Shown here one piece after another: positions 11,326 to 22,302 of a stretch of 64,000 nucleotides of DNA; the first letter of the stretch is position 1; every line of letters starts with the position of its first letter. The notes beneath the pieces were generated by a model that saw nothing but the letters and a program-made list of their open reading frames with translations, was not told where the DNA came from and searched no databases. Origin of the DNA: Acanthacorydalis orientalis (lineage: Eukaryota > Arthropoda > Insecta > Megaloptera > Corydalidae); the NCBI GenBank assembly GCA_034766995.1, contig CM068323.1:5164467-5228466 (forward strand), in the 5' to 3' direction. Both the position numbers and the translations under genes were made by a program.

Positions 11326-12180
11326 TAGAATGCACTTTTAGAGAGAATCTAATTTAGTATCATCAATAAATTATACCCTTAATAAAATGTTATTAATTTA
11401 ATCGTTTATATAGATTTTAATTTAATTTGAAGAAAATTATTCAGTGCTACTTAAAATCTGAACAAGGTTAATGTACAATATATGAATTTATAACATAAAC
11501 ACTTAAATAAATTGAAATTACAAAAATTATGGGGTTTAATTATTGATTGTCATAACAATCAACGTTATAGAAATTAATATTGAGATATTGTTGCTGAAAA
11601 TATAATGTTTCTTAACAGAAATTATCAAAAACAATAAAATTAGGAGAAGTCAAATATTTTTCATCAATGAACGATTCTGTTTTTTTCTTAATTGAGACTT
11701 AAAAAGATAAACAAGTAACAGTATAAATATTTACGAGATTTTTTTTTATATTTTTCCGATAATTACTTTTTTTAAAGTCCTACTTTTTAATGTTTATGTA
11801 ACTAGATATGAAAGAATGTAATGTAGTGTATATTTATATGATTTTTATGAAAATTATCTTTTTAAATTTATATTCAATCAGATATGATAAAAATGATGTT
11901 AAGAAGAAGCAAGATAAATAAATATTTATTACGGTAGAGAATTTTCGATAAGGAATCAATTTATGACAATTTACAAAATTATGAAATCTATATGTATTTT
12001 TCAAAAAGTTTTTGAATTAGTTTCTGAACAAATTATAAGTTTATATCTGCTATTTTCACAATTTAAAATGTTGATAATCTCTTACAATAGGTGTCCTATT
12101 TCAGTGATCATAAATTTAAGTTTGGTTGAAAATTGTGGCCTCTCTATATCATAGGAAATATTAACAACTGTAATTTTATC
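11326..12180. other. Unassigned, very AT-rich DNA
   Basis: No coding or repeat signal recognised. Confidence 0.5.
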
Positions 12181-12182
12181 TA

Positions 12183-13105
12183 CGAGGTCAAACAATTAAG
12201 TAATGCGACCGATTTTTTTTTCTCGGCCTGTGGTAACACTGCGAACCTGTAACTCCGCCACCGTAATAGCAGATCCCTACTCTCTCGATTGAGACCTTGA
12301 CCACCCTCGTACGATCATTTCTTCGCCAGCTGTTTAGTGTTTTGTAACAACGCGCGAGTAGTGCATGTCACGAAAATGGAACAGAGAAATTTAGATAAGA
12401 TTGTCTCGAGCATGTTGAAAGTGATCCTACTCTTCTCGATCGAGTTATTACTGGTGACGAAAGTTGGTTCTTTCAATATGACCCCGAAACTAAACGACAA
12501 AGCCAACAGTGGCTGTCCCCTGGAGCACCAAGACCAAAGAAGGCGAGAATGAGCAAGTCCAAAGTGAAAACCATGTTGATTTGCTTCTTCGACAGCAAAG
12601 GGGTGGTTCACAAAGAGTTCGTACCACCTGGACAAACCGTAAATCAAGTATTCTACCGCAATGTGCTCGAAAAAATACGAAAAAGGGTGCTCCGAGTGCG
12701 TCCAGAGATCGCGAAGACTTGGGTTCTGCATCACGACAATGCTCCCTGTCACAGTGCGTTCAGTGTCTCTCAGTTTTTGGCGTCTAAAGGCATCGCAACG
12801 TTACCACAACCGCCCTATTCACCGGACATGTCACCCTGCGACTTTTTCCTATTCCCCCATATGAAAAAATTCGTCAAAGGTCGACATTTTGACTCCGTTG
12901 AAGATATCCAAGAATCTGTGACGAGGGTACTCGGAGAGGTCCCACAAGAAGTGTTCCAGAATTGTTACGAAAACTGGAAAACTCGCTGGAATAAGTGTAT
13001 AGATGCGGGAGGGGACTACTTTGAAGAAGATCGCAGCGAGGTACCTTAATTTTTAAATATACTCGATTTTTGAATTTTGTCGCATTACTTAATTGTCCTA
13101 CCTGG
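12183..13105 (+). mobile_element. Mariner family B deletion derivative B3 (923 bp)
   Basis: Left end perfect; right end mutated (TTGTCCTACCTGG). TA on both sides. Junction: ATGGAACAGAGAAATTTAGA joined through TA to AGATTGTCTCGAGC. Different from B1 and B2. Confidence 0.95.
12402..13049 (+). pseudogene. Mariner B transposase, catalytic part (B3)
   Basis: Open from GATTGTCTCGAGC to VP with all three catalytic Asp blocks (GDESW, HHDNAPCH, MSPCDFF) but no start codon before MSKSKVKTM at 12,549. The DNA-binding domain is deleted. Confidence 0.88.
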
Positions 13106-13107
13106 TA

Positions 13108-13133
13108 TAAATAATCAAGAAAATGAAATGTGT

Positions 13134-13164
<31 letters not shown>

Positions 13165-13200
13165 ATGAAGAAAATGAAATGTGTGCTTATATATATTATA
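13108..13200. repeat. Short minisatellite, AATGAAGAAAATGAAATGTG units
   Basis: Two units with TA tracts; reverse complement of the 8.2-8.5 kb minisatellite. Confidence 0.75.
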
Positions 13201-13630
13201 TATGTATAAGATAAGATTTTATTTATTTATAAGATAATTATTTATAATAAATGAAAACCGTTATTTAAATCACAAAATATTTTAATCGCAGTTCTGACAT
13301 TGCGGCTAAATTCTCTTTCACAAATGAATTCTGTTCGTTTAATAATAAAAAGATTTTACATTCGAGCATTAATTCAGTTTCAGTTTAATCTATAAACAGA
13401 TAACATAATTATCATTCCACTAATATTATCTCACATATATATACGCATACATACAATAAATGTTAGTATAATATGAATTACTCGACCTACGATGTTTGAA
13501 TTACGGTTCATATCGAATAATTCACGATAATAGTTGGAATACGAGCAAACTTTTTGTCATATAATCAAATTACGTTGTTTTGCTCGAGTTCAAGCATCTA
13601 TTTAACATTAATGTGTGTCGGTTACAAAAA
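13201..13630. other. Unassigned AT-rich DNA
   Basis: No signal recognised. Confidence 0.5.
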
Positions 13631-13635
13631 ATCGG

Positions 13636-14795
13636 TCTATCGTTTTGATATTCAAACTACACACAGAGGTAATTCAATTTATTCTTTTGAATATATATTC
13701 GATATTATTAGGTCGGTGCAAAAATAATTGCGGTTTTTATCATTTTAAGTTTGGTACAGATTTACAGAAAAAATCTGCTAGAAAAAAATGTTAAAAAGTA
13801 TATATCTTTTTCATTTTGAAGTCATGTGCTCTTAAGGGAAATTATAATATTTTCATAGGAAAATATATAATTGAATGTAAAAGAAGATATGTAACTTTTT
13901 CAAGTACAGTATATTTGACTAAAAACAGACCATAGAAGCACAAGGATTTTTCAACAGATTCATTTATGCATTTCCATAGGCTTTGATAATGATCTTAACT
14001 CCAAGTAACAGCTGTCGTCTATTAGATAGATTACAGAACGACCAGAAGTCATCTTTTTAAGTGGTTTATGAATATATTATCAACGGGTTGCATTATTCAA
14101 GATCTTTGAAATGGTGGTAAAAAAATATACCAACAATCAACTGACTGATGAAAAATGGTGGTATTAAGTTGGTGGAAAAATAATTGCGGTTTTTATCGAT
14201 TTAAGTTTGGTACAGATTTACAGAAAAAATCTGTCTATCATTTTGATATTCAAATTGCACACAGAGGTAATTCATTTTATTCTTTTGAATATACAATCGA
14301 TATTATTAGGCCGGTGCGAAAATAATTGCGGTTTTTATCATTTTAAGTTTGGTACAGGTTTACAGAAAAATCTGTCTATCATTTTGATATTCAAACTGCA
14401 CACAGAGGTAATTCAATTTATTCTTTCGAATACACAATCGATATTATTAAGTCGGTGCAAAAATAATTGCGGTTTTTATCATTTTAAGATTGGTACAGAT
14501 TTACAGAAAAAATCTGTCTATTATTTTGATATTCAAACTACACATAGAGGTAATTCAGTGTATTCTTTTGAATATATAATCGATATTAATAGGTCGGTGC
14601 GAAAATAATTGCGGTTTTTATCATTTTAAGTTTGGTACAGATTTACAGAAAAAATCGGTCTATCATTTTGATATTCAAACTGCACACAGAGGTAGTTCAG
14701 TTTATTCTTTTGAATATACAATCGATATTATTAGGTCGGTGCGAAAATAATTGCGGTTTTTATCATTTTAAGTTTCGTGCCGATTTTTCTAGTGA
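13636..14795. repeat. Tandem array of ~142-bp units carrying a mariner end
   Basis: Each unit contains GGTCGGTGCGAAAATAATTG then CGGTTTTTATC, closely resembling the terminal repeat of Hsmar1/cecropia-type mariners, plus about 110 bp of adjoining sequence. GGTGC positions near 14,171, 14,313, 14,456, 14,596 and 14,737 give spacings of 140-143 bp. One further unit at 13,636-13,778 is separated by an inserted dispersed repeat. Frames across the array (14207-14608, 14632-14814) are repeat artefacts. Confidence 0.9.
13779..14160 (+). repeat. Dispersed ~380-bp repeat inside the array
   Basis: Matches 23,190-23,575 in opposite orientation along its full length (for example GAAGTCATGTGCTCTTAAGG here). 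It interrupts the 142-bp array. Near its right end MVVKKYTNNQLTDEKWW can be read, which faintly recalls the N-terminus of some DDE transposases; that is a weak hint only. Confidence 0.75.
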
Positions 14796-14910
14796 CAATT
14801 ATCTTTTGTTATAGTCATGTGATACATCATTGTTAACAATTAAATTAGCAGTACTGATTTCAGGTTATGTCGATTGTTTTCATTCTTTAGTATTGTTCGA
14901 TTATAAACTT

Positions 14911-14995
14911 TTAACACTAGAATTACCGACAGTTAAGATGAAGCTATTTCTATCACATATATATGTCAAAAATTAACAAATGTCAAACGAAATAC

Positions 14996-14998
<3 letters not shown>
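14911..14998. other. Possible piggyBac-type terminus
   Basis: TTAACACTAGAATTACCGAC begins here; the same CACTAGAACTACC start occurs at 29,173 before piggyBac coding sequence. TTAA is the piggyBac target. Only a short stretch is shared. Confidence 0.35.

Positions 14999-14999
<1 letters not shown>

Positions 15000-15054
<55 letters not shown>
15000..15054. repeat. (TA)n tract abutting element T
   Basis: Pure TA ending at the T element terminus. Confidence 0.95.
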
Positions 15055-15055
<1 letters not shown>

Positions 15056-16047
15056 GAAGGCGGTTTAAGAGTAACTTGGTCCGTGTACTTGCTTAGAAAG
15101 AAGGGGGCAGCTGTATATGTTTTCATATAGTTCTAACTTTTTTAACAACGCATGTGAAATGGCAACTTATTCCGCATGAGAATTCCCTCTGGAAGCATGT
15201 TCCTTCAAGATTCACAAAAAAGCCGTTTTCGCCTCTATCACCTGTATCTCCTGTTCATTCAATTCACATCGCTTTCCAACTAGGAAATCTTTCAAGTTTC
15301 AGGAACAGATGGGAGCTCGAACGAGCCAAATACTGTGTTGGATATGTCTCCATTTCTAAAAATACCGCAACCGGACGATTTCGTCCTCAATAAATCAACT
15401 GTTTCACCAGCTGTATGGTTCGTTGCACCGTCCTGCTGGAATCGCAACCCCTACAGATTAGTATCATCCAGTTCAGTCCACAAAAAATTGGTCGTAACGT
15501 TTCAATATCTCTCTCCATTCACATTAATCGCTTTACCGACTTGATTCTCATAAAAGTAAGGACCAATGATTCGACCGGACTAAAGTGCGCAGAAACAGTC
15601 ACTCTTCTGTACGCGGTGGCTCATTCTCGAACATTTTCTTCGCCCCAGATTCGATTTTTTCTTGTTAACGTTGCCAGAGAATTCAAAACGAGCCTCATCA
15701 ATAAAGATAACCTTATCAAAAAACCGTGTTGTTGTTCCAGTATCCGATTAACAAATCTCCAACGCAGTGAATGATCTACTGGTTTCAATTCTTGCGTTAA
15801 TTGAACGTTGCTAGTCTTCAGCAGTAAATCTTTAAGAAAAATCTGGTCATCTGTGAAAAGACCAACTGCTCTGAATTTCGTAGAACTGAATTCTCGGCTC
15901 TTCCAGTACATCCTTTCACGAACCAGGTCGATGTTTTCTTCAGAACGAACACCACCAATACGTGTTGGTGTTCCTTTACCTTGAACCGATCCAATCTCTT
16001 CTAATTTACTCACTAATCGGAGAACTGTAGATTCAAATAGACAAGTA

Positions 16048-16978
16048 CGAGGTCAGACAATTAAGTAATGCGACAAAATTCAAAAATCGAGTATATTTAA
16101 AAATTAAGGTACCTCGCTGCGATCTTCTTCAAAGTAGTCCCCTCCCGCATCTATACACTTATTCCAGCGAGTTTTCCAGTTTTCGTAACAATTCTGGAAC
16201 ACTTCTTGTGGGACCTTTCCGAGTACCCTCGTCACAGATTCTTGGATATCTTCAACGGAGTCAAAATGTCGACCTTTGACGAATTTTTTCATATGGGGGA
16301 ATAGGAAAAAGTCGCAGGGTGACATGTCCGGTGAATAGGGCGGTTGTGGTAACGTTGCGATGCCTTTAGACGCCAAAAACTGAGAGACACTGAACGCACT
16401 GTGACAGGGAGCATTGTCGCGATGCAGAACCCAAGTCTTCGCGATCTCTGGATGCACTCTGAGCACCCTTTTTCGTAATTTTTCGAGCACATTGCGGTAG
16501 AATACTTGATTTACGGTTTGTCCAGGTGGTACGAACTCTTTGTGAACCACCCCTTTGCTGTCGAAGAAGCAAATCAACATGGTTTTCACTTTGGACTTGC
16601 TCATTCTCGCCTTCTTTGGCCTTGGTGCTCCAGGGGACAGCCACTGTTGGCTTTGTCGTTTAGTTTCGGGGTCATATTGAAAGAACCAACTTTCATCACC
16701 AGTAATAACTCGATCGAGAAGAGTAGGATCACTTTCAACCTGCTCGAGACAATCTTGAGCGATGTTCATTCGGTGGGCTTTTTCCATTTTCGTGACATGC
16801 ACTACTCGCGCGTTGTTACAAAACACTAAACAGCTGGCGAAGAAATGACGTACGAGGGTGGTCAAGGTCTCAATCGAGAGAGTGGGGATCTGCTATTACG
16901 GTGGCAGAGTTACAGGTTCGCAGTGTTACCACAGGCCGAGAAAAAAAATCGGTCGCATTACTTAATTGTCTGACCTCG
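16048..16978 (-). mobile_element. Mariner family B deletion derivative B4 (931 bp)
   Basis: Perfect family B ends with TA on both sides; nested in element T. Junction: ATGGA joined to AAAAGCCCACCGAATGAAC, giving an in-frame start. Confidence 0.96.
16104..16787 (-). pseudogene. Mariner B transposase without DNA-binding domain (B4), in frame
   Basis: The original start codon (16,787) is fused in frame to KAHRMNIAQDCLEQ, so a ~227-residue catalytic-domain protein is encoded without any stop. All three aspartates are present. An in-frame upstream start at 16,865 lies in the leader and is less likely to be used. This is the cleanest truncated frame of the family here. Called a pseudogene because the end-binding domain is gone; whether it is expressed is unknown. 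Confidence 0.88.
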
Positions 16979-17060
16979 TATGTAGAGAATAAACACCAAA
17001 ATGATTTTCTAAATGGATTTTTATAGAACGGCCATTTTAATAATACAATTCTATCATTTC

Positions 17061-17104
17061 AATGCGTTGTTCAGTTGTATATGTATACAACTGAACAACG
17101 CATT
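17061..17104. repeat. Near-perfect 44-bp palindrome
   Basis: AATGCGTTGTTCAGTTGTAT is followed at once by its reverse complement around ATGT. It lies just upstream of the T start codon. Confidence 0.95.
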
Positions 17105-17111
17105 AAACGCA

Positions 17112-17133
17112 TTTATGGCTATGTAGCCATAAA
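17112..17133. repeat. Perfect 22-bp hairpin
   Basis: TTTATGGCTA, TG, TAGCCATAAA: ten-base arms with a two-base loop, eight bases after the larger palindrome. Confidence 0.95.
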
Positions 17134-17136
17134 TAA

Positions 17137-18655
17137 AAATGGCAATGTCAAAACTTAACAAAAATATCAAAAAAATACAGATGTCACTTTGACATGTGCG
17201 GAATATAACCTCTTAAAAAATTGCATCCCTATTAGAAAATCCCTTATAATAGTTTGATAGAAAAGTGATTTCGGTTAATGACTTTCAAATTCATATACAT
17301 TTTTCTTTTTTTTAATTTTCCTAACTATTTTAGGTGGTCCAGAAACATTCGATGACAAACTCCTTAATTTTTTGCAAGCTCTTGAATTGTTATGCGTGGT
17401 TCTGATTCAATCAACCCATTCATTTGGTCGTCATGAACTGGAAAAGGACGCCCGCGACCTTCTTCATCATCAAGGCTCTTGTACCCAGCACGAAATTTTT
17501 GGAACCACCATTGTACCGTACGTTCCTTAACAGTACCCATTCCAAAAGCATCGTTTAGTTCACGAGCTGTTTCTGGTGCTTTACCGCCCGTTCTGACTCA
17601 TGTAAAAAATTACTCTTATTTGCTTCTTTTCCATCTTTAATTAAATCGCCAAATTTAAAACCGAATTAATAATAAAACTAAAGTTGATGTCACCAAAATA
17701 CAGACCGAAAAATGCACTTTGAAACGACATGACCATGAACACAACGAAGTGACACTTTCATTGAAAAAAATTAAGTTAGAATTCAGAAAATAAAAACCGT
17801 AATTATTTTCCTACCAACCTAACATTTAGCTGCGATCAGTCTGTATACATTTTCAGAGTGGACGACTTTTACATGACTCAACCCTTAACAGTTTCACTAA
17901 GAAGCGTCAGACTATCCCCCAAACACGGCTTCCAAAGTGCGGTTCGTGAAAATTTCAAATATTTAAACCCTTTACATGTTTCTGTTATACGGTTCGAAAT
18001 CTCCAAGATGTATTATTTATTTAGTGAAATTAAGATTCGAGTTAAATGAAATACGGTTCTCATTTCATAATAACGTTGATAGATTTTAATTATTAAAACT
18101 ATAATTATTATATTTGTATATCTCATCAATTCACGTTTATTAAACATCTTTTTTGGTTTTAATCAATCAAGAAATTGATATTAAAGTTCATACTAACTCT
18201 TTCAGATAAAATCAAATTATGATATGATCGAATTTTATATTTAATTGGGAAACAAATAAATGATTTCTGTACTAAACTAGCTGAATTGAAATGTTTTATG
18301 TACAAGACATGATTCGATTCCAACAGTGCTTCGTTAAAGCACCAAAAAAAGTAATATGTCTTCAGAAGGTGAAGATGAGTGTTTGGTGAGACATGGGACA
18401 CTCAATGAGTTTACTACCCGTTCTGAACTCATACAAATAATTGCTCTTATTAGCTTCTTTTCCATTTTTAATTCAATGGCCCGATTTGAAACAAAATTAA
18501 TAACAAAACCAAAATCGATTTTACCAAAATACAGACTGAAAAATGCACTTTAAAAACATACTAACATGAATACGATGAAATGACACTTTCATTGAAAAAA
18601 ATCGAGATTAGAATTCAGAAAACAAAAACCGCAATTCTTTTCCTACCAATCTGAT
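17137..18655 (-). repeat. Composite old-mariner repeat, copy 1 (~1.5 kb)
   Basis: Two successive remnants whose right ends both read AAAACCGYAATTNTTTTCCTACCAA (the complement of an Hsmar1/cecropia-like terminus), at about 17,795-17,822 and 18,625-18,652, separated by unrelated sequence. The whole block recurs at 52,205-53,720 in the same order and orientation, so it was duplicated as one piece after both insertions. Confidence 0.85.
17258..17551 (-). pseudogene. Cecropia-type mariner transposase fragment (S-type)
   Basis: Minus-strand residues resemble ERTVQWWFQKF, SLEDEGRG and a QLKQLGKL block, the N-terminal half of SETMAR/Hsmar1-like transposases. This copy is more damaged than its duplicate at 52,313-52,606. 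The catalytic region is missing. Confidence 0.7.
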
Positions 18656-19185
18656 ATCAATGCATGTAAAACAAGTGAATAAGACGAACGATACTGAAAT
18701 CGCTTCAACATGTTAAATTATTCGCACCGAATTAAAACTAATTCCTTATCGAAGCGCTACTTAAAAGTATCGTTGCTCGTGAATTTTCTTAACCTCAATT
18801 TTGAAAGAATGTGGTGCGAAACTGATTTGCCGTCATAACGCATTCATCATCCTCTTACATACAACATAGTAAATTTCCGTTTATTTATGTGCGGATCATC
18901 CCGTCTTCGAAATGTCCGCATATAAAAGATAGCTTAACTTTTTACGGCCGTCTGAATATAACGGATCCGTTTTTAAATGGCCACGTTCGCAGAAGACTGG
19001 AGCATATTTTCAGACAGTCTACGAAAGTGTGTGTGTGTGTTATTTAACGTCGATTTATCATATGTCACAGTATTACGAACATGAAAAAGAAAAAGAAAGA
19101 AAAAAAACGTTTTTCAAAAAGTGTTAAATGGTGGAACGGACTGATGATCGTTTTATCAAGAGTTTGAATTTTACTTTTAACTTTG
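18656..19185. other. Unassigned DNA
   Basis: Includes a short (TG)n run at about 19,028. No gene signal. Confidence 0.5.
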
Positions 19186-20260
19186 TTCCATGACTCTGTC
19201 TGTGATATACCTAGCCGGTGGAGATAGTAAATGGGTTTCTAATAAGGTGTTATATTTTGAAGATGTCAAACTGACATCTGTATTTTTTTAAAAGCCCCAT
19301 ACACTATCAGTTTGGCTATCAGTTCTGACTGATCAGTTAAGGGGACCCGGTGGTCTAGACTTTTCGAAAAATCGATTTTTTTTTCGAACGTATAGTATCT
19401 TAAAAATATACTGTTAAAATGTGATGACGAAATTCAGAGTATTTCAGGATCTACAGCCCATTAGAAGGTCAGGTAAGTAGAAGAATAAGTGGAGCAGTTG
19501 AAACTTTAAACGCGTTGATCTCGAAACTACTTTTTTTCGTCTTGCGGGGGCCAGAAAAAAAAACTACTTGACCGATTTATCTGAAATTTTAATATGTTAT
19601 TCTGAATAGTTCTAGCTCTCGCTCGGAAGTAAAACTAATAGTTTCCGTAAAATATTTATATTTTTTTTATTAACAAAACATTCAAAAATACTGGTCGTTT
19701 TCAAACTTGTACTTTTGACTACGCGCCATTTTGTCAATTTTTTTTTATTCTACTTCCTATGATAGCTATACTTATACTAATTAAAAATTCGTCAATTGTT
19801 TTATTTCAGATCAGAGGGAGAGATAAATCATCATTCACCACGCAATTCCATTTTTTTAGAGAGGGAGACTTCAGCATCATTTTTCTAATTTAAAAAAAAT
19901 TTTTTTTTGTCTTTATTTTCATTTTTGTGTAGTTTATTAGTAATAAAATAAGTGTAAAAAAATTTGAAAGCATTATTCATTACCCTCATATAGAAAAAAA
20001 ATTTTTAAAAGAGCTTAAATTTTAGGCCGCTATATCACCGGGTCCCCTTAAATCTAGAGATATTAACTGACCAGACTGTGTGTACACACATCACCAGATC
20101 TAACTGATACGATGTGTACATGCTCAGATTTCTTTCTCGACTGTTTTATTTTTTGATTTAGTGATTGTGTATTTATCATTATGGACGAGACCGAATTATT
20201 GTGCTACTCGGCTCTAGCAATTACTCTTCAAGATAAAAATATAAAGAAGAAAAGAACAAT
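19186..20260 (+). repeat. 360-bp duplicated segment, copy 1 (filled by a MITE)
   Basis: Starts TTCCATGACTCTG and ends AAAGAACAAT; matches 20,515-20,873 except for the MITE at 19,341-20,047. Near the end it reads MDETELLCYSALAITLQDKN then IKKKR, which recalls the start of PIF/Harbinger-associated proteins; I hold that identification loosely. Confidence 0.85.
19341..20047. mobile_element. TTAA-flanked MITE, copy 1 (~707 bp)
   Basis: Inverted ends GGGGACCCGGTGGTCTAGA and ...TCACCGGGTCCCC, flanked by TTAA on each side (19,337-19,340 and 20,048-20,051). The paralogous segment at 20,65x kb has a single TTAA and no element. No transposase coding capacity. TTAA duplication points to a piggyBac-type transposase, but the ends lack the usual CCC start when read from TTAA, so the family is open. 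Confidence 0.92.
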
Positions 20261-20261
20261 A

Positions 20262-20510
20262 CAGTGGTACCTCGACTTACGAATTTAATTCATTCCAGTC
20301 CAAAGTTCGTATCTCGAAACCCAGTTTTCCATTATATCTTGGGGTAAATCAATCAATCCGTTCTCAGACTTAGAAATTTTTTGAAAAAAAATGCGTTTGT
20401 ATCCGAAATGTAATTATTTCTATTTATGAGGTTTTTGGTTTTACATGATTTTTTTTAAAAAAAATTTCTACAAAAGTACTGCCTACGATTATTCCTTTGT
20501 CTCTTCGGTA
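20262..20510 (+). mobile_element. Probable pogo/Tigger-like terminal fragment
   Basis: Begins CAGTGGTACCTCGACTTACG, a start typical of pogo/Tigger elements. About 250 bp, no opposite end, no coding sequence. It separates the two copies of the 360-bp segment. Confidence 0.55.
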
Positions 20511-20514
20511 TCTC

Positions 20515-20873
20515 TTCCATGACTCTGACTGTGATATACCTAGCTGGTGGAGATAGTAAATGGATTTCTAATAAGGTGTTACATTTTGAAGATGTCATAC
20601 TGACATCTGTATTTTTTTAAAAGCCAACACTACAGTTTGGCTCTCAGTTCTGACTGATCAGTTAAATCTAAAGATATTAACTGACCAGGCTGTGTGTACA
20701 CACATCACCAGATCTAACTGATACGATGTGTACATGCTCAGATTTCTTTCTCGACTGTTTTATTTTTGATTTAGTGATTGTGTATTTATCATTATGGACG
20801 AGACCGAATTATTGTGATACTCAGCTCTAGCAATTACTCTTCAAGATAAAAATATAAAGAAGAAAAGAACAAT
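20515..20873 (+). repeat. 360-bp duplicated segment, copy 2 (empty site)
   Basis: Same sequence as 19,186-20,260 without the MITE: GATCAGTTAAATCTA has one TTAA. Serves as an internal pre-insertion reference. Confidence 0.9.
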
Positions 20874-20878
20874 AACAA

Positions 20879-21140
20879 CCCTCGGATTATTTTCTGTTCC
20901 CAAACTTGAAAAAATGGCTCAGTGGTCAAAGATTTCCCAACGACGAAGAAGTGATGTCGGCAGTTAATGGGTGTTTTGAGGAGCAAGACAGTTCTTATTA
21001 TAAAAAGGGCATCGAACTTATTAAACATCGCTGGGAAAAGTGTATAGAGCTGAAAGGAGATTATGTTGAAAAATAAATATATTTTTTTTCTAAATTTTTG
21101 TGTTTTCTTCGTTGGGTCGGGTACTTCTGGGACCACCCTC

Positions 21141-21141
<1 letters not shown>
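20879..21141 (+). mobile_element. Mariner A 3' fragment (A2)
   Basis: The last ~260 bp of family A, ending GACCACCCTCG then TA and a TA tract. The frame encodes the C-terminus from the region after DYFLF (FPNLKKWLSGQRF) to ELKGDYVEK with stop at 21,074-21,076, on the plus strand. The 5' part, including all three catalytic Asp, is missing. Confidence 0.92.

Positions 21142-21208
<67 letters not shown>
21142..21208. repeat. (TA)n tract
   Basis: Pure TA starting at the A2 right end. Confidence 0.95.
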
Positions 21209-21209
<1 letters not shown>

Positions 21210-22240
21210 CATAACAATTGTTTTATAAATTGAGCTTATTTATATAAATATTTAAATTTTAACCTATTTAATTAATTTTAGATAATATATAATTATATCA
21301 ATCTGTATTCTCTTGAAAGAACTCTATATAACAAACATGAAAATTGTGAAAATTCTATAAATTATAAAAAAAACTTGCCTCGCCGTGTACACAACTCAGT
21401 ATGTTTTATCAGATAGCTTTAAATAAAATATGAACCGAGGAAAAAATCTCAATTAAAATCATCAACAGATTTATATCAGTCTAGAGCATCCGCTGTGATA
21501 AAACAATATAATTTAATTCGTTACTAATATCATTGAATAGTAACGCCACTGGTTACCATTCCAATCGGATTTTCGAATCTTGAGTACGGATGACATCCTT
21601 GACGTTGTACCGTACAGATATAAAAAAGATTAAGAAAAACACATACACAGACAGAGAGAAAGAGAAAGTGTGACAGTGAAATAGAAATAAATTTATCTCG
21701 AGTATTTCGATACAGTTTTAGTTACATTAGAAACGGAGATCCGAATACGACGGTGTCGCCTCGTGTGAGGTTTAATACCAATAAACTGAAAAGAAAATGG
21801 ACGGTTTCATTTTCAACAGTTCATTCCCTTGGAATAAAACTGAAACGTGATTAGAAAAATGCGAGGTTTTCAAATTAATTCTCATTTTTTTTACTGTCTT
21901 TCTTCTTTTTACTGTGTTTTTTTTCTTTAGAGAGAGTTATCCTCTTGATTTGGGTGAAACAAATCGATTTTTTTATATTTTATTTTTTTATGATTCTTCT
22001 AAAATAGATACGTATAAGAATTTTTGAGAAAAGTTGAAAAATATGGGAGTTATGAAGGTTTGTAACCAAGCGTACGGAGGTTGAAAAATGATCCCTGGCC
22101 ATGCAGCTGGACCCATTTATGACTCTCTGCATTTATTCCAGTAGAATTTTCGACATTACTAAAATTCTAAGAAATAAATCGATGCTATTGGTTATATAAC
22201 CTGGGTGAAGCTGAGGGCTCATTCAACATTGTCATTCGAG
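21209..22240. other. Unassigned DNA
   Basis: About 1 kb of non-repetitive sequence without convincing frames, tRNA folds or transposon ends. Confidence 0.5.
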
Positions 22241-22242
22241 AA

Positions 22243-22302
22243 AGATAGATAGATTATGTTTGATGCTGGAGAAAACTATCTTGCCTCTCGGCACTTAAAC
22301 TC
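22243..22302 (-). mobile_element. Non-LTR retrotransposon 3' end remnant
   Basis: ATAGATAGATTATGTTTGAT then AACTATCTTGCCTCTCGGCAC matches the 3' end at 22,757-22,810. In minus orientation the tail is a short ATCT run. Only ~60 bp remain. Confidence 0.65.

Larger units (their letters stand above)
15056..17057 (-). mobile_element. Element T (Tc1/mariner superfamily), split by B4
   Basis: Left terminus CGAAGGCGGTTTAAGAGTAA follows a TA tract. Coding sequence on the minus strand runs from about 17,057 to 15,100 with mariner B4 (16,048-16,978) inserted at a TA. Without B4 the T frame reads through the joint. The far end near 17,060 is not defined; a hairpin lies there. Confidence 0.78.
15100..17057 (-). 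pseudogene. T transposase, IS630/Tc1-like, decayed
   Basis: Minus strand. Probable ATG at 17,057 (MIELYY), then NGRSIKIHLENHFGVYSLH, B4, then FESTVLRLVSKLEEIGSV and VRSEENIDLVRERMY: a helix-turn-helix N-terminus. VQLTQELKPVDHSLRWRFVN follows, then a first acidic block near DEARFE and a second near FQQDGATNHT. Several stops and frame changes are present and the third catalytic block was not found. The domain order fits a Tc1/mariner superfamily group distinct from the DD34D mariners nearby. Confidence 0.72.

Noticed and set aside
14207..14814. Repeat-protein-like frames of 133 and 60 residues
   Set aside because: The periodicity comes from the 142-bp DNA repeat, units differ in length by bases not divisible by three, and each unit holds a mariner end.
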